From assembly GCA_024998625.1 (NCBI GenBank), contig JACOEL010000001.1:1-64000 (forward strand): a DNA stretch of 64,000 nucleotides, in the 5' to 3' direction. The position numbers and the translations under genes are program-made. How positions within the stretch are numbered: position 1 is the first letter of the stretch; the number at the start of each line of letters is the position of its first letter. Below, piece by piece: positions 49,015-57,109 of this stretch. Under the pieces are notes generated by a model. The model searched no databases and was not told where the DNA came from. It worked only from the letters and a program-made list of their open reading frames with translations. The DNA comes from Nitrospira sp. GTDB lineage: Bacteria > Nitrospirota > Nitrospiria > Nitrospirales > Nitrospiraceae.

Positions 49015-50892
49015 ATGACTGCCTCTACCGCCACGCCTGACCTCCTGACCGCGTTAGCCAACAAGGCGACGCACCTTCGCATGGACAGTGTGAAGGCGAC
49101 GACTGAAGCCGGCAGCGGACATCCCTCCAGCTGTTGTTCCGCCGCAGACATCGTCTCGGTCCTGTTTTTTTCAGTGATGCGATATGACCCGAAGAATCCG
49201 AAATTGCCCAATAGTGATCGATTCGTCCTGTCCAAAGGCCACGCGGCCCCCCTGCTCTATGCGGCTTGGGCGGAAGCTGGGCTGTTTCCCACATCGGAAC
49301 TGCTCAAATTGCGCACCCTTGGATCCGATCTCGAAGGTCATCCGACTCCCCGCCTGTCTTTTGTGGACATGGCGACCGGCTCGCTGGGGCAAGGCTTGCC
49401 GGCCGGCGTGGGTCTCGCGTTCAATGCTAAATCGATCGACAAGGTCGACTACCGGACGTACGTGTTGATGGGCGATGGCGAATCCGTCGAAGGCTCCGTG
49501 TGGGAAGCGGCGGAAGTGGCGCGGCATGCGGCGTTGGATAATCTGTGCGCGATTGTGGATGTGAACCGGTTGGGGCAAAGCGACCCCACGATGTTACAGC
49601 ACGACATGGAAGCCTATCGTGCCCGATGGGCAGGATTCGGCTGGCATGCCATCGTGGTGGACGGTCACGATATCGGCGCCCTCATAGCAGCCTTTGAGGA
49701 AGCGGCGCGGACCAAGGGGCGGCCCACGGTGTTATTGGCGAAGACCTTCAAGGGGCGCGGCATCTCTTTCATGGAGAATCATCCGGAGTGGCACGGAAAG
49801 CCCATGAAGAAGGGTGAAGAAACGCAGAAGGCCTTGGATGAACTGACACGGCAACTCAAGCCCGGCTCCACGCAACCGCAGATTCCGATGCCGACAGCCG
49901 TCAAAGCCGCGGCCTCTGCCCAGGGAACGATGGCGCCTCCGCCCTACAAACTCGGTGATTCCGCGGCGACACGGGAAGCATTCGGAGCCGCCCTTCTGGC
50001 CATTGGTGAGGCGAACTCGCAGGTGGTCGCACTGGATGCGGATGTGAAGAATTCCACCTATAGCGACAAGTTCGGGAAACGGTTTCCGGACCGTTTCCTG
50101 GAGAACTTTATCGCGGAGCAGAACATGTTGGGCGCCGCGGCCGGTATCGCCGCCTGCGGAAAGATTCCGTTCGTGGCGACTTTCGCCGCGTTCTTCACGC
50201 GGGCTTACGATTTCATTCGTATGGCGGCGATCAGCCAGTCGAACATCAAACTGGTGGGGACGCACGTCGGTGTAAGTATCGGTGAAGACGGCCCCTCGCA
50301 GATGGGGCTCGAAGACCTGGCGATGATGTCGGCACAGCCCGGTGTGACTGTGCTGTACCCGTCCGATGCGCTCTCGATGTACAAACTGGTGGAAGCAGCT
50401 GCCGCTCATAAGGGCATGGTGTACCTCCGTGCCGGTCGCCCCAAGACGCCGGTCATTTATGGTGTTGACGAGCAGTTCCGGATCGGGGGCTCCAAGGTAG
50501 TTCGGCAGAGTGCCGCCGACCAGCTGACGATCGTGGCGGCCGGTGTGACCTTATTCGAGGCCTTAAAAGCCCATGATCAATTGAAGGCGGCGGGCATTGC
50601 GACCCGGGTGGTCGATCTCTACAGCATCGTGCCGGTGGATCGGACCACGTTGCTCGAATGTGCGCGAGCGACCGGCGGACGATTCCTGACGGTCGAGGAC
50701 CATTATGCACACGGAGGCATCGGCGATGCCGTATTGAGCGCGCTTGCATTGGAAGGCGTGCGGGTGCACAAATTGGCCGTTCGGGAAATCCCGCGCAGCG
50801 GAAAGCCGGATGAGCTCGTTGATCATTTTGGAATTGGAGTACGCTCGATTGTCGAAGCGGCCAAAGAAATCGCCAAAACAGCCTCTCGTTGA
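49015..50892 (+). CDS. tkt: Transketolase
   Basis: This 625-residue thiamine-diphosphate enzyme moves two-carbon units in the pentose phosphate pathway. It is the single-chain short type: pyrophosphate domain (SGHPSSCCSAADIVSVLFF, DRFVLSKGHAAPLLYAAW, GDGESVEGSVWEAAEVARHAALDNLCAIVDVNRLGQSD), pyrimidine domain (FIAEQNMLGAAAGIAA, the catalytic Glu) and C-terminal domain (TVEDHYAHGGIGDAVLSAL). ATG 49015 follows AAAGGA. The downstream Crp/Fnr gene starts within its 3' end. Confidence 0.95.
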   Translation: MTASTATPDLLTALANKATHLRMDSVKATTEAGSGHPSSCCSAADIVSVLFFSVMRYDPKNPKLPNSDRFVLSKGHAAPLLYAAWAEAGLFPTSELLKLRTLGSDLEGHPTPRLSFVDMATGSLGQGLPAGVGLAFNAKSIDKVDYRTYVLMGDGESVEGSVWEAAEVARHAALDNLCAIVDVNRLGQSDPTMLQHDMEAYRARWAGFGWHAIVVDGHDIGALIAAFEEAARTKGRPTVLLAKTFKGRGISFMENHPEWHGKPMKKGEETQKALDELTRQLKPGSTQPQIPMPTAVKAAASAQGTMAPPPYKLGDSAATREAFGAALLAIGEANSQVVALDADVKNSTYSDKFGKRFPDRFLENFIAEQNMLGAAAGIAACGKIPFVATFAAFFTRAYDFIRMAAISQSNIKLVGTHVGVSIGEDGPSQMGLEDLAMMSAQPGVTVLYPSDALSMYKLVEAAAAHKGMVYLRAGRPKTPVIYGVDEQFRIGGSKVVRQSAADQLTIVAAGVTLFEALKAHDQLKAAGIATRVVDLYSIVPVDRTTLLECARATGGRFLTVEDHYAHGGIGDAVLSALALEGVRVHKLAVREIPRSGKPDELVDHFGIGVRSIVEAAKEIAKTASR

Positions 50893-51589
50893 ACAATCCG
50901 GCCCTACCTTCCCTGCCGGGTTGAATCAGATTCCCCTCCTCCAGATCCTCAGCGCCCAGGATCGTCAGAAGGTCCTGGGCGAAATGACGGAAACCCGCTA
51001 CGGCAAGGGGCAGTACATTTTCCGTGAGGGCGATCCCACCGAGTACTTCCATATCGTCAAGGAAGGGTCGGTGAAGTGCGTCAAATCGTCCCTCGACGGG
51101 AAGGAGTGTACGCTGAAAGTGCTCATGCCCGGCGATCTGTTTTGTTGCGATGCCTCGGCCTTCGACGGCGCTTCTCACCCGGGCACGGCCCAGCCCATGG
51201 GGGACGTCAGCGTGCTGCGGATGAAGAAAGAAGCCTACTTCAAAATGTTGCGCGGGAATCCGGATGCCGCCATGGAAGTCATCCGGTACCTGGGCAACCG
51301 TCTTAATGAAGCGCAGGAAAAAGCCAAGGTCCTCGCGCTGGACCGGGCCGACCAACGGTTGGCCTCTCTGCTGGTAAACCTCGCAGAACGAAGCGGAGTT
51401 CAGGAGCCGAACGGAATCAGGGTCTCCGTCCGGCTCACGCGCCAGGACATGGCGAATATGGTGGGCGTGACGACAGAAACCGCCATCCGCATCATGGCGC
51501 GGTTTAAGAAAGAGCGTCTCGTGTCGGGAACGGCTGCCCGCCTCGTCGTTCGTGACCTTCCCAAGCTCCGCCTCCTCGCTTCCACGTAA
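50810..51589 (+). CDS. Crp/Fnr-family transcription regulator next to nirK
   Basis: This protein of about 259 residues has a cyclic-nucleotide-binding-like domain (YGKGQYIFREGDPTEYFHIVKEGSVKCVKSS; VLMPGDLFCCDASAF) and a C-terminal winged helix (VRLTRQDMANMVGVTTETAIRIMARFKKERLV). The recognition helix carries ETAIR, close to the FNR pattern ExxSR. The FNR iron-sulfur Cys set is absent, so oxygen sensing by a cluster is unlikely. The effector may be NO or a nucleotide (inference). It overlaps the end of tkt. ATG 50810 is given; TTG 50849 with GGAG nine bases upstream is a good alternative. It precedes nirK and a matching palindrome. Confidence 0.9.
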   Translation: MSSLIILELEYARLSKRPKKSPKQPLVEQSGPTFPAGLNQIPLLQILSAQDRQKVLGEMTETRYGKGQYIFREGDPTEYFHIVKEGSVKCVKSSLDGKECTLKVLMPGDLFCCDASAFDGASHPGTAQPMGDVSVLRMKKEAYFKMLRGNPDAAMEVIRYLGNRLNEAQEKAKVLALDRADQRLASLLVNLAERSGVQEPNGIRVSVRLTRQDMANMVGVTTETAIRIMARFKKERLVSGTAARLVVRDLPKLRLLAST

Positions 51590-51618
51590 TTATTTTCTCG
51601 ACAGCGACGTTATTGCTC

Positions 51619-51642
51619 AAAACATGACAATAGTCATGTTTT
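51619..51642. promoter_or_regulatory. Perfect Crp/Fnr-type palindrome upstream of nirK
   Basis: AAAACATGAC (51619-51628), four bases AATA, GTCATGTTTT (51633-51642): ten base pairs per arm without mismatch. TGAC-N4-GTCA is the Crp/Fnr half-site arrangement. The centre (51630.5) is about 41-42 bases upstream of the start predicted from TATGGT at 51661-51666. Confidence 0.75.
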
Positions 51643-51660
51643 ATTGTTGATGCCATCCCG

Positions 51661-51666
51661 TATGGT
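51661..51666 (+). promoter_or_regulatory. Predicted -10 box of nirK
   Basis: TATGGT fits an activator-dependent -10. No -35 hexamer is present at the proper distance; the palindrome covers that position. Confidence 0.45.
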
Positions 51667-51763
51667 ACAGGCAGAGGCGCAGCATTCGATCTCGACGAAT
51701 GTTGATCCGGGAGCGATGCGTTCCCGGTCGCCGGGTAAATCGCAGGGACAATCGGAGGCAACC

Positions 51764-52735
51764 ATGCACACACAGAGAACGACCAAGCATTCAGGACGCA
51801 GCCTACACAAAGCCCTGCCCATCCTGGGAATGGCGGTGGGATTGCTGGCGGGAATGGATCCGTCCGCGCAGGCCAAGACCCATGAGATTACAATGACCGC
51901 GGTCGAGACGGACATCGTGATCGACGGCGGCGGTGAGAAGTATGCCGCCTGGACTTTCAACGGACAGTTCCCCGGTCCGGTGGTGCGGGTCACGGAAGGC
52001 GATGTCGTCAACTTCACATTGACGAACCCGGCCACGAACAAGAATCCCCATGCGATGGATTTCCATGCCGCGGAAGTCGATTTCTTGAAAAACTACCGGG
52101 CCGTCAATACCGGCGAGACGCACAGCTTCTCGTTCACGGCGAAGAAGCCGGGGGTATTCTTCTATCACTGCGGTGCCCCGCCCATGATCCAGCACGTCGC
52201 GCGGGGGATGTTCGGCGCGATCATCGTGGATCCCAAAAACGCCAAAGTCTGGCCGAAGGCGGACCGTGAATATGTCTTGGTGCAATCGGAGTATTTCAAG
52301 AATCCGAACGACGTACAGGCGATGTTCGATCGCAAGTACGACGGCATGATGTTCAACGGCGGTATTTTCAAGTACCACCCGTTTGTGACCGGCGGCGGGA
52401 AACTCGATGCGAAGCCGGGAGAACGGGTGCGGATTTATTTCGTCAACGCGGGTCCGAACGAGTTTTCTTCGTTTCACCCGATCGGCGAGATTTGGGACAA
52501 CGTCTATGAGAGCGGCAATCCCGCGAACAATCTGAAGGGTGTGCAAACCTACGTAGTGGGACCGGGCAGCGCCGCCACCTTCGATGTGGTGGTGGAATCC
52601 GCCGGCGCCTACCCGCTGGTCACCCATTCACTCACGGGTGCGTTGCGAGGAGCCATTGCGGTGTTACTGGCCGGACCGGATGCCAAGCCGGCGCCGTTGA
52701 TGCCGATGGTGCCGTGGGAACTGCCGGCGAAGTAA
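51764..52735 (+). CDS. nirK: Copper-containing nitrite reductase NirK
   Basis: This 323-residue exported protein reduces nitrite to nitric oxide in the periplasm. A signal peptide (to about residue 37, ending AQA) precedes two cupredoxin domains. Type 1 copper ligands are His96, Cys136, His144 and Met149; type 2 ligands are His101, His135 and His288; the catalytic Asp99 and His238 are present. All catalytic positions are therefore intact. It is shorter than many two-domain NirKs. ATG 51764 follows GGAGG. It is driven by its own promoter with a Crp/Fnr palindrome and is followed by a stable hairpin and four exported proteins. Confidence 0.96.
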   Translation: MHTQRTTKHSGRSLHKALPILGMAVGLLAGMDPSAQAKTHEITMTAVETDIVIDGGGEKYAAWTFNGQFPGPVVRVTEGDVVNFTLTNPATNKNPHAMDFHAAEVDFLKNYRAVNTGETHSFSFTAKKPGVFFYHCGAPPMIQHVARGMFGAIIVDPKNAKVWPKADREYVLVQSEYFKNPNDVQAMFDRKYDGMMFNGGIFKYHPFVTGGGKLDAKPGERVRIYFVNAGPNEFSSFHPIGEIWDNVYESGNPANNLKGVQTYVVGPGSAATFDVVVESAGAYPLVTHSLTGALRGAIAVLLAGPDAKPAPLMPMVPWELPAK

Positions 52736-52758
52736 CGCCGGTCGTTTGACTGATTCTC

Positions 52759-52784
52759 CCGGCCGGCTCGAAAGAGTCGGCCGG
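52759..52784 (+). other. Stable hairpin after nirK
   Basis: CCGGCCGGCTC (52759-52769) pairs with GAGTCGGCCGG (52774-52784), with one G-U pair, around a GAAA tetraloop. No T-run follows. It may protect the nirK message from 3' decay and lower the level of the downstream genes. Confidence 0.6.
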
Positions 52785-52849
52785 ACAGTCAGAAAGAAAG
52801 ATCATGACCAATCAATTTGTCCAAGGTTTGTGGTTCTTAGGAGATGCCG

Positions 52850-53197
52850 ATGCCATTTCGTGGGATGACGCGGTGCTGCTTGCTCCTCTCCGTCGGATGC
52901 CTCGCGAGCCCAGTCAATGCCGACACCTCGCACGAGCGCGTGGCGCTCTCCTTGTCCGGCCAAGACTGTCCCTCTTTCCGCAGGAGTCTCGCTGCGGAGT
53001 TGGCGCAAGTTCCCGGCGTCACGCGCGTGGAGCCGGACAGCGTCCCTGATCATGTGTTGATCGACGTGGTCGGCGGACAGGTTACACCGGACGACCTCCT
53101 GGCGGTCGCGCGCCGTCATGCGCGCCCCGGCACAGGTTGCCGGGTCGAGATCATGCAGTCCTGTATTTCCGCAGGTCCCGCTCCGTTGCGCCGGTAA
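52850..53197 (+). CDS. Small exported HMA-like fold protein
   Basis: This 115-residue protein has a signal peptide (to about residue 24, SPVNA) and then a beta-alpha-beta-beta-alpha-beta pattern like heavy-metal-associated domains: VALSLSGQDCPSFRRSLAAELAQVPGVTRVEPDSVPDHVLIDV. The usual metal site CxxC is replaced by DCPS, so copper binding as in chaperones is doubtful; Cys residues near the C-terminus (GCRVEIMQSC) might act instead. ATG 52850 is chosen since AGGAG is 6 bases upstream. It lies 114 bases after nirK. Confidence 0.65.
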   Translation: MPFRGMTRCCLLLSVGCLASPVNADTSHERVALSLSGQDCPSFRRSLAAELAQVPGVTRVEPDSVPDHVLIDVVGGQVTPDDLLAVARRHARPGTGCRVEIMQSCISAGPAPLRR

Positions 53198-53276
53198 GCA
53201 GCGCTTGCGACTTTTGAACCGTTCGGCCAGACTAGGCGCGGTCCATCCGAAGCTCTCTGCGGGGACTACCGGCATC

Positions 53277-53888
53277 ATGACGCACAAATGGACCGGCCTG
53301 CTGTGGAGCGTGATCGCAATCGGAGGGTGGTGTCTGGCCCCTGCCGCGTCTCTGTCGGCCCAGGAGGCGATGCTGGAATTTCCCATCCGGCCCTTCAATG
53401 TCGATGTCATGCTGCGACAGCAGACGTTCGCCCCGGACGACCGCGAAATCGGCGTGCAACTCGGGATCACGGCGCTCCGCTATGGCAACGTGGAGGTTCG
53501 GACCATCTACCAATACTTCAGCATCCATTCCCAGGAATTCCGGACCGACCAACATTCCCTCTTTCTCAATCCCCGTTGGAACAACTTCATCGACATCCTG
53601 AATTTTCCCACACACAAACCGATCAGCCGCCTGCTCCGTCACATCCTGTTCGGTCCCTTGGAGGATCGGGCGGTCCCGTACGTCGGGCTCCTGGCCGGAG
53701 GTGTGCTGCCCGGTCCGGGGCACCACGCGCCGGGCCATTTGATCGGAGGTCAGCTGGGCGTGCGATTTCCTGTGGCACGCAGTCTCTCGGTCGATATCAG
53801 CGTGCAATATAGCCAGTACGGCGTAGATTTTCGCGGCGAGGCGGGACAGGCGCAACAATGGGTATTTCTCACAGGCGTTCGGTTTTGA
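53277..53888 (+). CDS. Predicted outer-membrane protein
   Basis: This 203-residue protein has a signal peptide ending near LSAQ, followed by amphipathic strands (GVQLGITALRYGNVEVRTIYQYF, SVDISVQYSQYGVDF) and a C-terminal aromatic end WVFLTGVRF, typical of small beta-barrels recognised by BamA. A PVxxxGLLAGGVLPGPGHHAPGHLIGG loop is His/Gly-rich. Its function is unknown. The stop overlaps the ATG of the next gene (TGATG), so translation is coupled. Confidence 0.65.
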   Translation: MTHKWTGLLWSVIAIGGWCLAPAASLSAQEAMLEFPIRPFNVDVMLRQQTFAPDDREIGVQLGITALRYGNVEVRTIYQYFSIHSQEFRTDQHSLFLNPRWNNFIDILNFPTHKPISRLLRHILFGPLEDRAVPYVGLLAGGVLPGPGHHAPGHLIGGQLGVRFPVARSLSVDISVQYSQYGVDFRGEAGQAQQWVFLTGVRF

Positions 53889-54919
53889 TGCAGGCGTCGC
53901 ACGTTCGCGTGGGCTGGATGGCGGTCCTCTGTCTGTGCCTTCCCGGGTGCGGGCTCTTGATCGACGCGGTCGAACACGTCTGGCCCGTGTCAGGCAACAA
54001 GGTCGATATCATCTGCGAACGTGAACGGGTGCAAGTCGGCCTCGCAATGGAGCCCTTTCGTCCGTTCGTGTTCCCGACGATCTGGACCGACGAGGGCGCT
54101 CGGGTTACGGGGCTCGACGTGGAACTGGTGCGGGCGATGACCGACGAATTGTCCCGGCGGTGCGGCAGCGCGGTGACCCCAGTCTTGCACCTGGTTCGGT
54201 TCAGGGATCTGTTCCGGCTGTTGAATGAAGGGCATCTCGATTGGTTTATGTCCGCTGTGGCGATCAATACCCCCGCGCCGGCCCGGGCCGGTGTCGCCTA
54301 TTCCCTGCCCTACTTTTACGGAGGCGGAATCAGCGGAATCACGACAAGTCCCGCGGCTCTTGAGCGAGTTCGCGCAAATGTGCGGGAGCAGGCGATGCAT
54401 CCCGGTCCCGACCGGCTTGCCGCGACCAGCCATGCGTTGGACGGGTTGACGATCGCAGTCCAAGACGAAACCAGCGCCTATTATTATGCCGAGGCGAATT
54501 TGAGTCCCCACCGGTTGATCTTGTGCGATTCGCTCCCGGCTGCGTTCGAATATGCCGATTCGCAGGCGGAGCCACGCATCGACGTGATTCTCGGGGCGCA
54601 TCCGGTGCTGGAGTATATGGTCAAACGGGTTCGTAAAGACTGGTCGCCGTTGACACGCGAAAACGGCCGCCCCTTGTTTTTGACGAAAGCCGATTACGGC
54701 GTTGTGGTGGCCGAAGAGAGTTACCACCTGCGATGGCTGTTGAACGACCTGCTGTTGAAACTCGATGAGTCGGGTCGGCTCCGCGAGATGCGAACCAGGT
54801 GGCTTGATGAGGAGTACGCCTTTCCACGCCGGGCTTCTCTGGAGGGGCTGCCGTTTGACGTGGAACAGATGGCGGCCCATTACGCGCAAGGGACCTGTCG
54901 CCTCAAGGTCGAGCCCTAA
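53888..54919 (+). CDS. Solute-binding lipoprotein (SBP family 3-like)
   Basis: This 343-residue protein has a lipoprotein signal (VLCLCLPGC, Cys near residue 19) and a periplasmic-binding fold: VQVGLAMEPFRPFVFPTIWTDEGARVTGLDVELVRAMTDELSRR, then DLFRLLNEGHLDWFMSAVAI. There is no ABC permease or ATPase beside it, so it is more likely a ligand sensor or a scavenger than a transport subunit. It is translationally coupled to the outer-membrane protein gene and is followed 22 bases later by the haem-protein gene. Confidence 0.8.
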   Translation: MQASHVRVGWMAVLCLCLPGCGLLIDAVEHVWPVSGNKVDIICERERVQVGLAMEPFRPFVFPTIWTDEGARVTGLDVELVRAMTDELSRRCGSAVTPVLHLVRFRDLFRLLNEGHLDWFMSAVAINTPAPARAGVAYSLPYFYGGGISGITTSPAALERVRANVREQAMHPGPDRLAATSHALDGLTIAVQDETSAYYYAEANLSPHRLILCDSLPAAFEYADSQAEPRIDVILGAHPVLEYMVKRVRKDWSPLTRENGRPLFLTKADYGVVVAEESYHLRWLLNDLLLKLDESGRLREMRTRWLDEEYAFPRRASLEGLPFDVEQMAAHYAQGTCRLKVEP

Positions 54920-54941
54920 CATCACGGATAGGAGAATGGTC

Positions 54942-55703
54942 ATGAGAAGTCACGTGTTCTGCATTTTGGCGGCCGCAGTCCTGTTGGTGATCGCTCAACC
55001 GTCGATGGTCGGGGCGGTCGAACGGGCGGAGGCGGAAGAAACGGCGCGATTGTTGGCCAAGCTCCTGCAATCCGGCCGCATGGTAATCGAACGAAATCAA
55101 TCGCTGATCGACGATCCCCACAAGGGAGAGAAAGGGTTCACGCCGGAACTGTTCGAGCAGCAGCTGGTGCGGGAGTTTCGGGATAGGTCCGGAATCGATC
55201 TCACCGCGCTGCCGACGGCGCCGGTTTCCATCCTTATCCCGCCGTTGGCGAAAGAACTTCTCCCTGCGCTGGTGCAGGCCAGCCGCGAAGTCGTGCGGGA
55301 TGCGCAAGTCGTCATCAACCAGCGCGGCATCGGCTACAAGAATTTCATCCCGGCGACGTATGGGAGTCAGGCCTCGGCCCGCTTCTCCAAGTCGGCGCAC
55401 GTACGCCTGAAACAGACGGCCATCGCGCCCCGCAATCCGAAAAACGAGCCGGATGAATATGAGGCGTCGGTACTGAAATGGCTCTCTGCGAGGCCACGCG
55501 CGGAAGCCTATGTCAGTGAGCTGACGGACGAGGGGAGTACGTTGCGCGTCGTCATGCCGATCTATTACGCCAAGGATTGCCTCGCCTGCCACGGCGAACC
55601 GAAGGGGGATCTCGACATCTCCGGCTATCCCAAAGAAGGGCACAAGGAGGGCGACCTTGCCGGGGCCATTACCGTTACGGCCCCGCTGACGCCAAGAAAA
55701 TGA
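54942..55703 (+). CDS. Tll0287-like (DUF3365) haem protein
   Basis: This 253-residue exported protein has a signal peptide (ending near MVGA), a helical region (about 28-125) and a C-terminal DUF3365/Tll0287-type domain with one c-type haem motif CLACH (Cys213, Cys216, His217). Relatives are haem-based redox or ligand sensor domains; Tll0287 is a PAS-like cytochrome of cyanobacteria. Here it is not fused to a kinase. ATG 54942 with GGAG 7 bases upstream is chosen. It ends the nirK-linked group. Confidence 0.85.
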   Translation: MRSHVFCILAAAVLLVIAQPSMVGAVERAEAEETARLLAKLLQSGRMVIERNQSLIDDPHKGEKGFTPELFEQQLVREFRDRSGIDLTALPTAPVSILIPPLAKELLPALVQASREVVRDAQVVINQRGIGYKNFIPATYGSQASARFSKSAHVRLKQTAIAPRNPKNEPDEYEASVLKWLSARPRAEAYVSELTDEGSTLRVVMPIYYAKDCLACHGEPKGDLDISGYPKEGHKEGDLAGAITVTAPLTPRK

Positions 55704-55759
55704 CTGGTCATGCGTCGTTCGGAATCCTGAAAACAGGAGCGATCGCCGAGTGCCGGATG

Positions 55760-56080
55760 TCAGGCCTGATTTGGCGCGACGAACACCAGGACTTTCAGCC
55801 GCTGTTGCGTGTGATTCTTCACACCATGCTCATCGCCCGCCGGGGCCATGGTGCCCTGGCCGGGTCCCAACACCTCCTTGTCTGAGCCGACCTGAAACGT
55901 CCCTTCCCCTTCCAGCACAATGTAGACCTTATCCTGCTCGCCGTGAATATGGCCCTTCTGTTCCTGGCCCGGTTCAAAGCAATAGATGTCGCAAAAAAAA
56001 CGCGGGGTCTGGAAGAGGTTATTCTTCTTCATTTTCTCGGAACTGAATTGCTGAAAATCTGAGAGCGTGAGTACCTTCAT
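55760..56080 (-). CDS. Single-domain cupin protein
   Basis: This 106-residue protein has cupin motif 1 with metal ligands His44, His46 and Glu48 or Gln49 (GHIHGEQDKVYIVLEGEGTF) and motif 2 with His85 (PAGDEHGVKNH). It is a small beta-barrel, probably binding iron or another metal; the substrate is unknown. ATG 56080 gives a compact cupin; the longer in-frame extension overlaps the HdrB-like gene. It lies 17 bases downstream of that gene. Confidence 0.85.
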   Translation of the reverse strand: MKVLTLSDFQQFSSEKMKKNNLFQTPRFFCDIYCFEPGQEQKGHIHGEQDKVYIVLEGEGTFQVGSDKEVLGPGQGTMAPAGDEHGVKNHTQQRLKVLVFVAPNQA

Positions 56081-56097
56081 GTCGTGGGCTCCACGGG

Positions 56098-57000
56098 TCA
56101 GGATGAATGTGTTGTGTCCGCTGTGTGCAGACGCGCGACAATACGGTCGACCGAGATCAAGTGGCGCGAGAGCCCCAGGTCTTGTGCAGGGAGCCCCATC
56201 GCGAGGCCAAGCAACTGTGGAAGATGCAGGATCGGAAGGTTCAGCGCCGTCTTGACGGCCTGCCCGGCCCGTTCCTGATAAATGTCCAGGCTCATGTGGC
56301 AGAGGGGACAGGGGGTCACCATCACGTCCGCGCCATGGTCCTTCGCATCCTTCATATTGGCGCCGGCCATGGCGACTGCGATGGCTTCCTTTTCCAGGAT
56401 GATGGGAAAACCGCAGCACTTCGTCCGGCCCGCATAGGCGACCGGTTCTCCTCCCACGGTGCGAATGATTCTTTCGAGCGAACTTGGATTCTCCGGATCG
56501 TCGAACCCCAGCTCCCAGGAGGGCCGGAGCATGTAACATCCGTAGAAGGGGGCGATACGGAAATTACGAAATGGAGATTGGACCGTCTCACCCACGCGGG
56601 TGAGCCCGATATCCCGCACCGCGATCCAGAGCAGATGTTTCACCTGGACCCCGCCGCCGTAACTGATGCCGTCTTGCGCGAGGATGGTATTCACCCGATC
56701 AAGGGTGCCCGGTTCATGCTTCAGACGGCGATTTGCGGCGCTCATCACGCCCTGGCAGGTGCCGCAGATGGTCATGACATCCAGCCCGAGCCGCTCCGCT
56801 TGAGCGAAGGTCCGGGCGTTCAGCGCAAGGGCCACATCCGGATCGGCCTCTCCGATCACACCGGCGCCGCAACAGGAAGAAGCGGCCAGTTCCACGACTT
56901 CGATGCCCAACCGGCCGACGATGGCCATCGTTGATTGATAGAGTTCGGGGGTAGCGCCTTTGGCGGCGCAACCGGGATAGAGGGCAAATTTCAGGGGCAT
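56098..57000 (-). CDS. HdrB-like (CCG-domain) heterodisulfide-reductase-type subunit
   Basis: This 300-residue protein has two CCG domains: ASSCCGAGV (Cys43/44) with ICGTCQGV, and GRTKCCGFPI (about 194) with VTPCPLCHMSLDIYQ. These cysteines hold the unusual [4Fe-4S] sites of HdrB. Similar subunits occur in succinate dehydrogenase/fumarate reductase (SdhE type) and in methanogen-like Hdr complexes. No hdrA, hdrC or sdh gene is next to it, so its partner cannot be named. It forms a two-gene unit with the cupin. Confidence 0.88.
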   Translation of the reverse strand: MPLKFALYPGCAAKGATPELYQSTMAIVGRLGIEVVELAASSCCGAGVIGEADPDVALALNARTFAQAERLGLDVMTICGTCQGVMSAANRRLKHEPGTLDRVNTILAQDGISYGGGVQVKHLLWIAVRDIGLTRVGETVQSPFRNFRIAPFYGCYMLRPSWELGFDDPENPSSLERIIRTVGGEPVAYAGRTKCCGFPIILEKEAIAVAMAGANMKDAKDHGADVMVTPCPLCHMSLDIYQERAGQAVKTALNLPILHLPQLLGLAMGLPAQDLGLSRHLISVDRIVARLHTADTTHSS

Positions 57001-57109
57001 AGAGTGGGTCGCCTGTTCATCCGTCCTGTCCGTCCCAACATAACGTATTTCACCCCTCGATGAACAGACGGAATCGGGATTCTCTCAGGTGCGTGAGCCA
57101 TGGACGGGA

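Noticed and set aside
52804-53049. Plus-strand frame starting just after the nirK hairpin
   Set aside because: It competes with the frame starting at 52850, which has a well-placed AGGAG, a signal peptide and an HMA-like fold.
56081-56539. N-terminal extension of the cupin gene
   Set aside because: It is read within the HdrB-like gene in another frame and lacks any domain; the ATG at 56080 yields a complete cupin.
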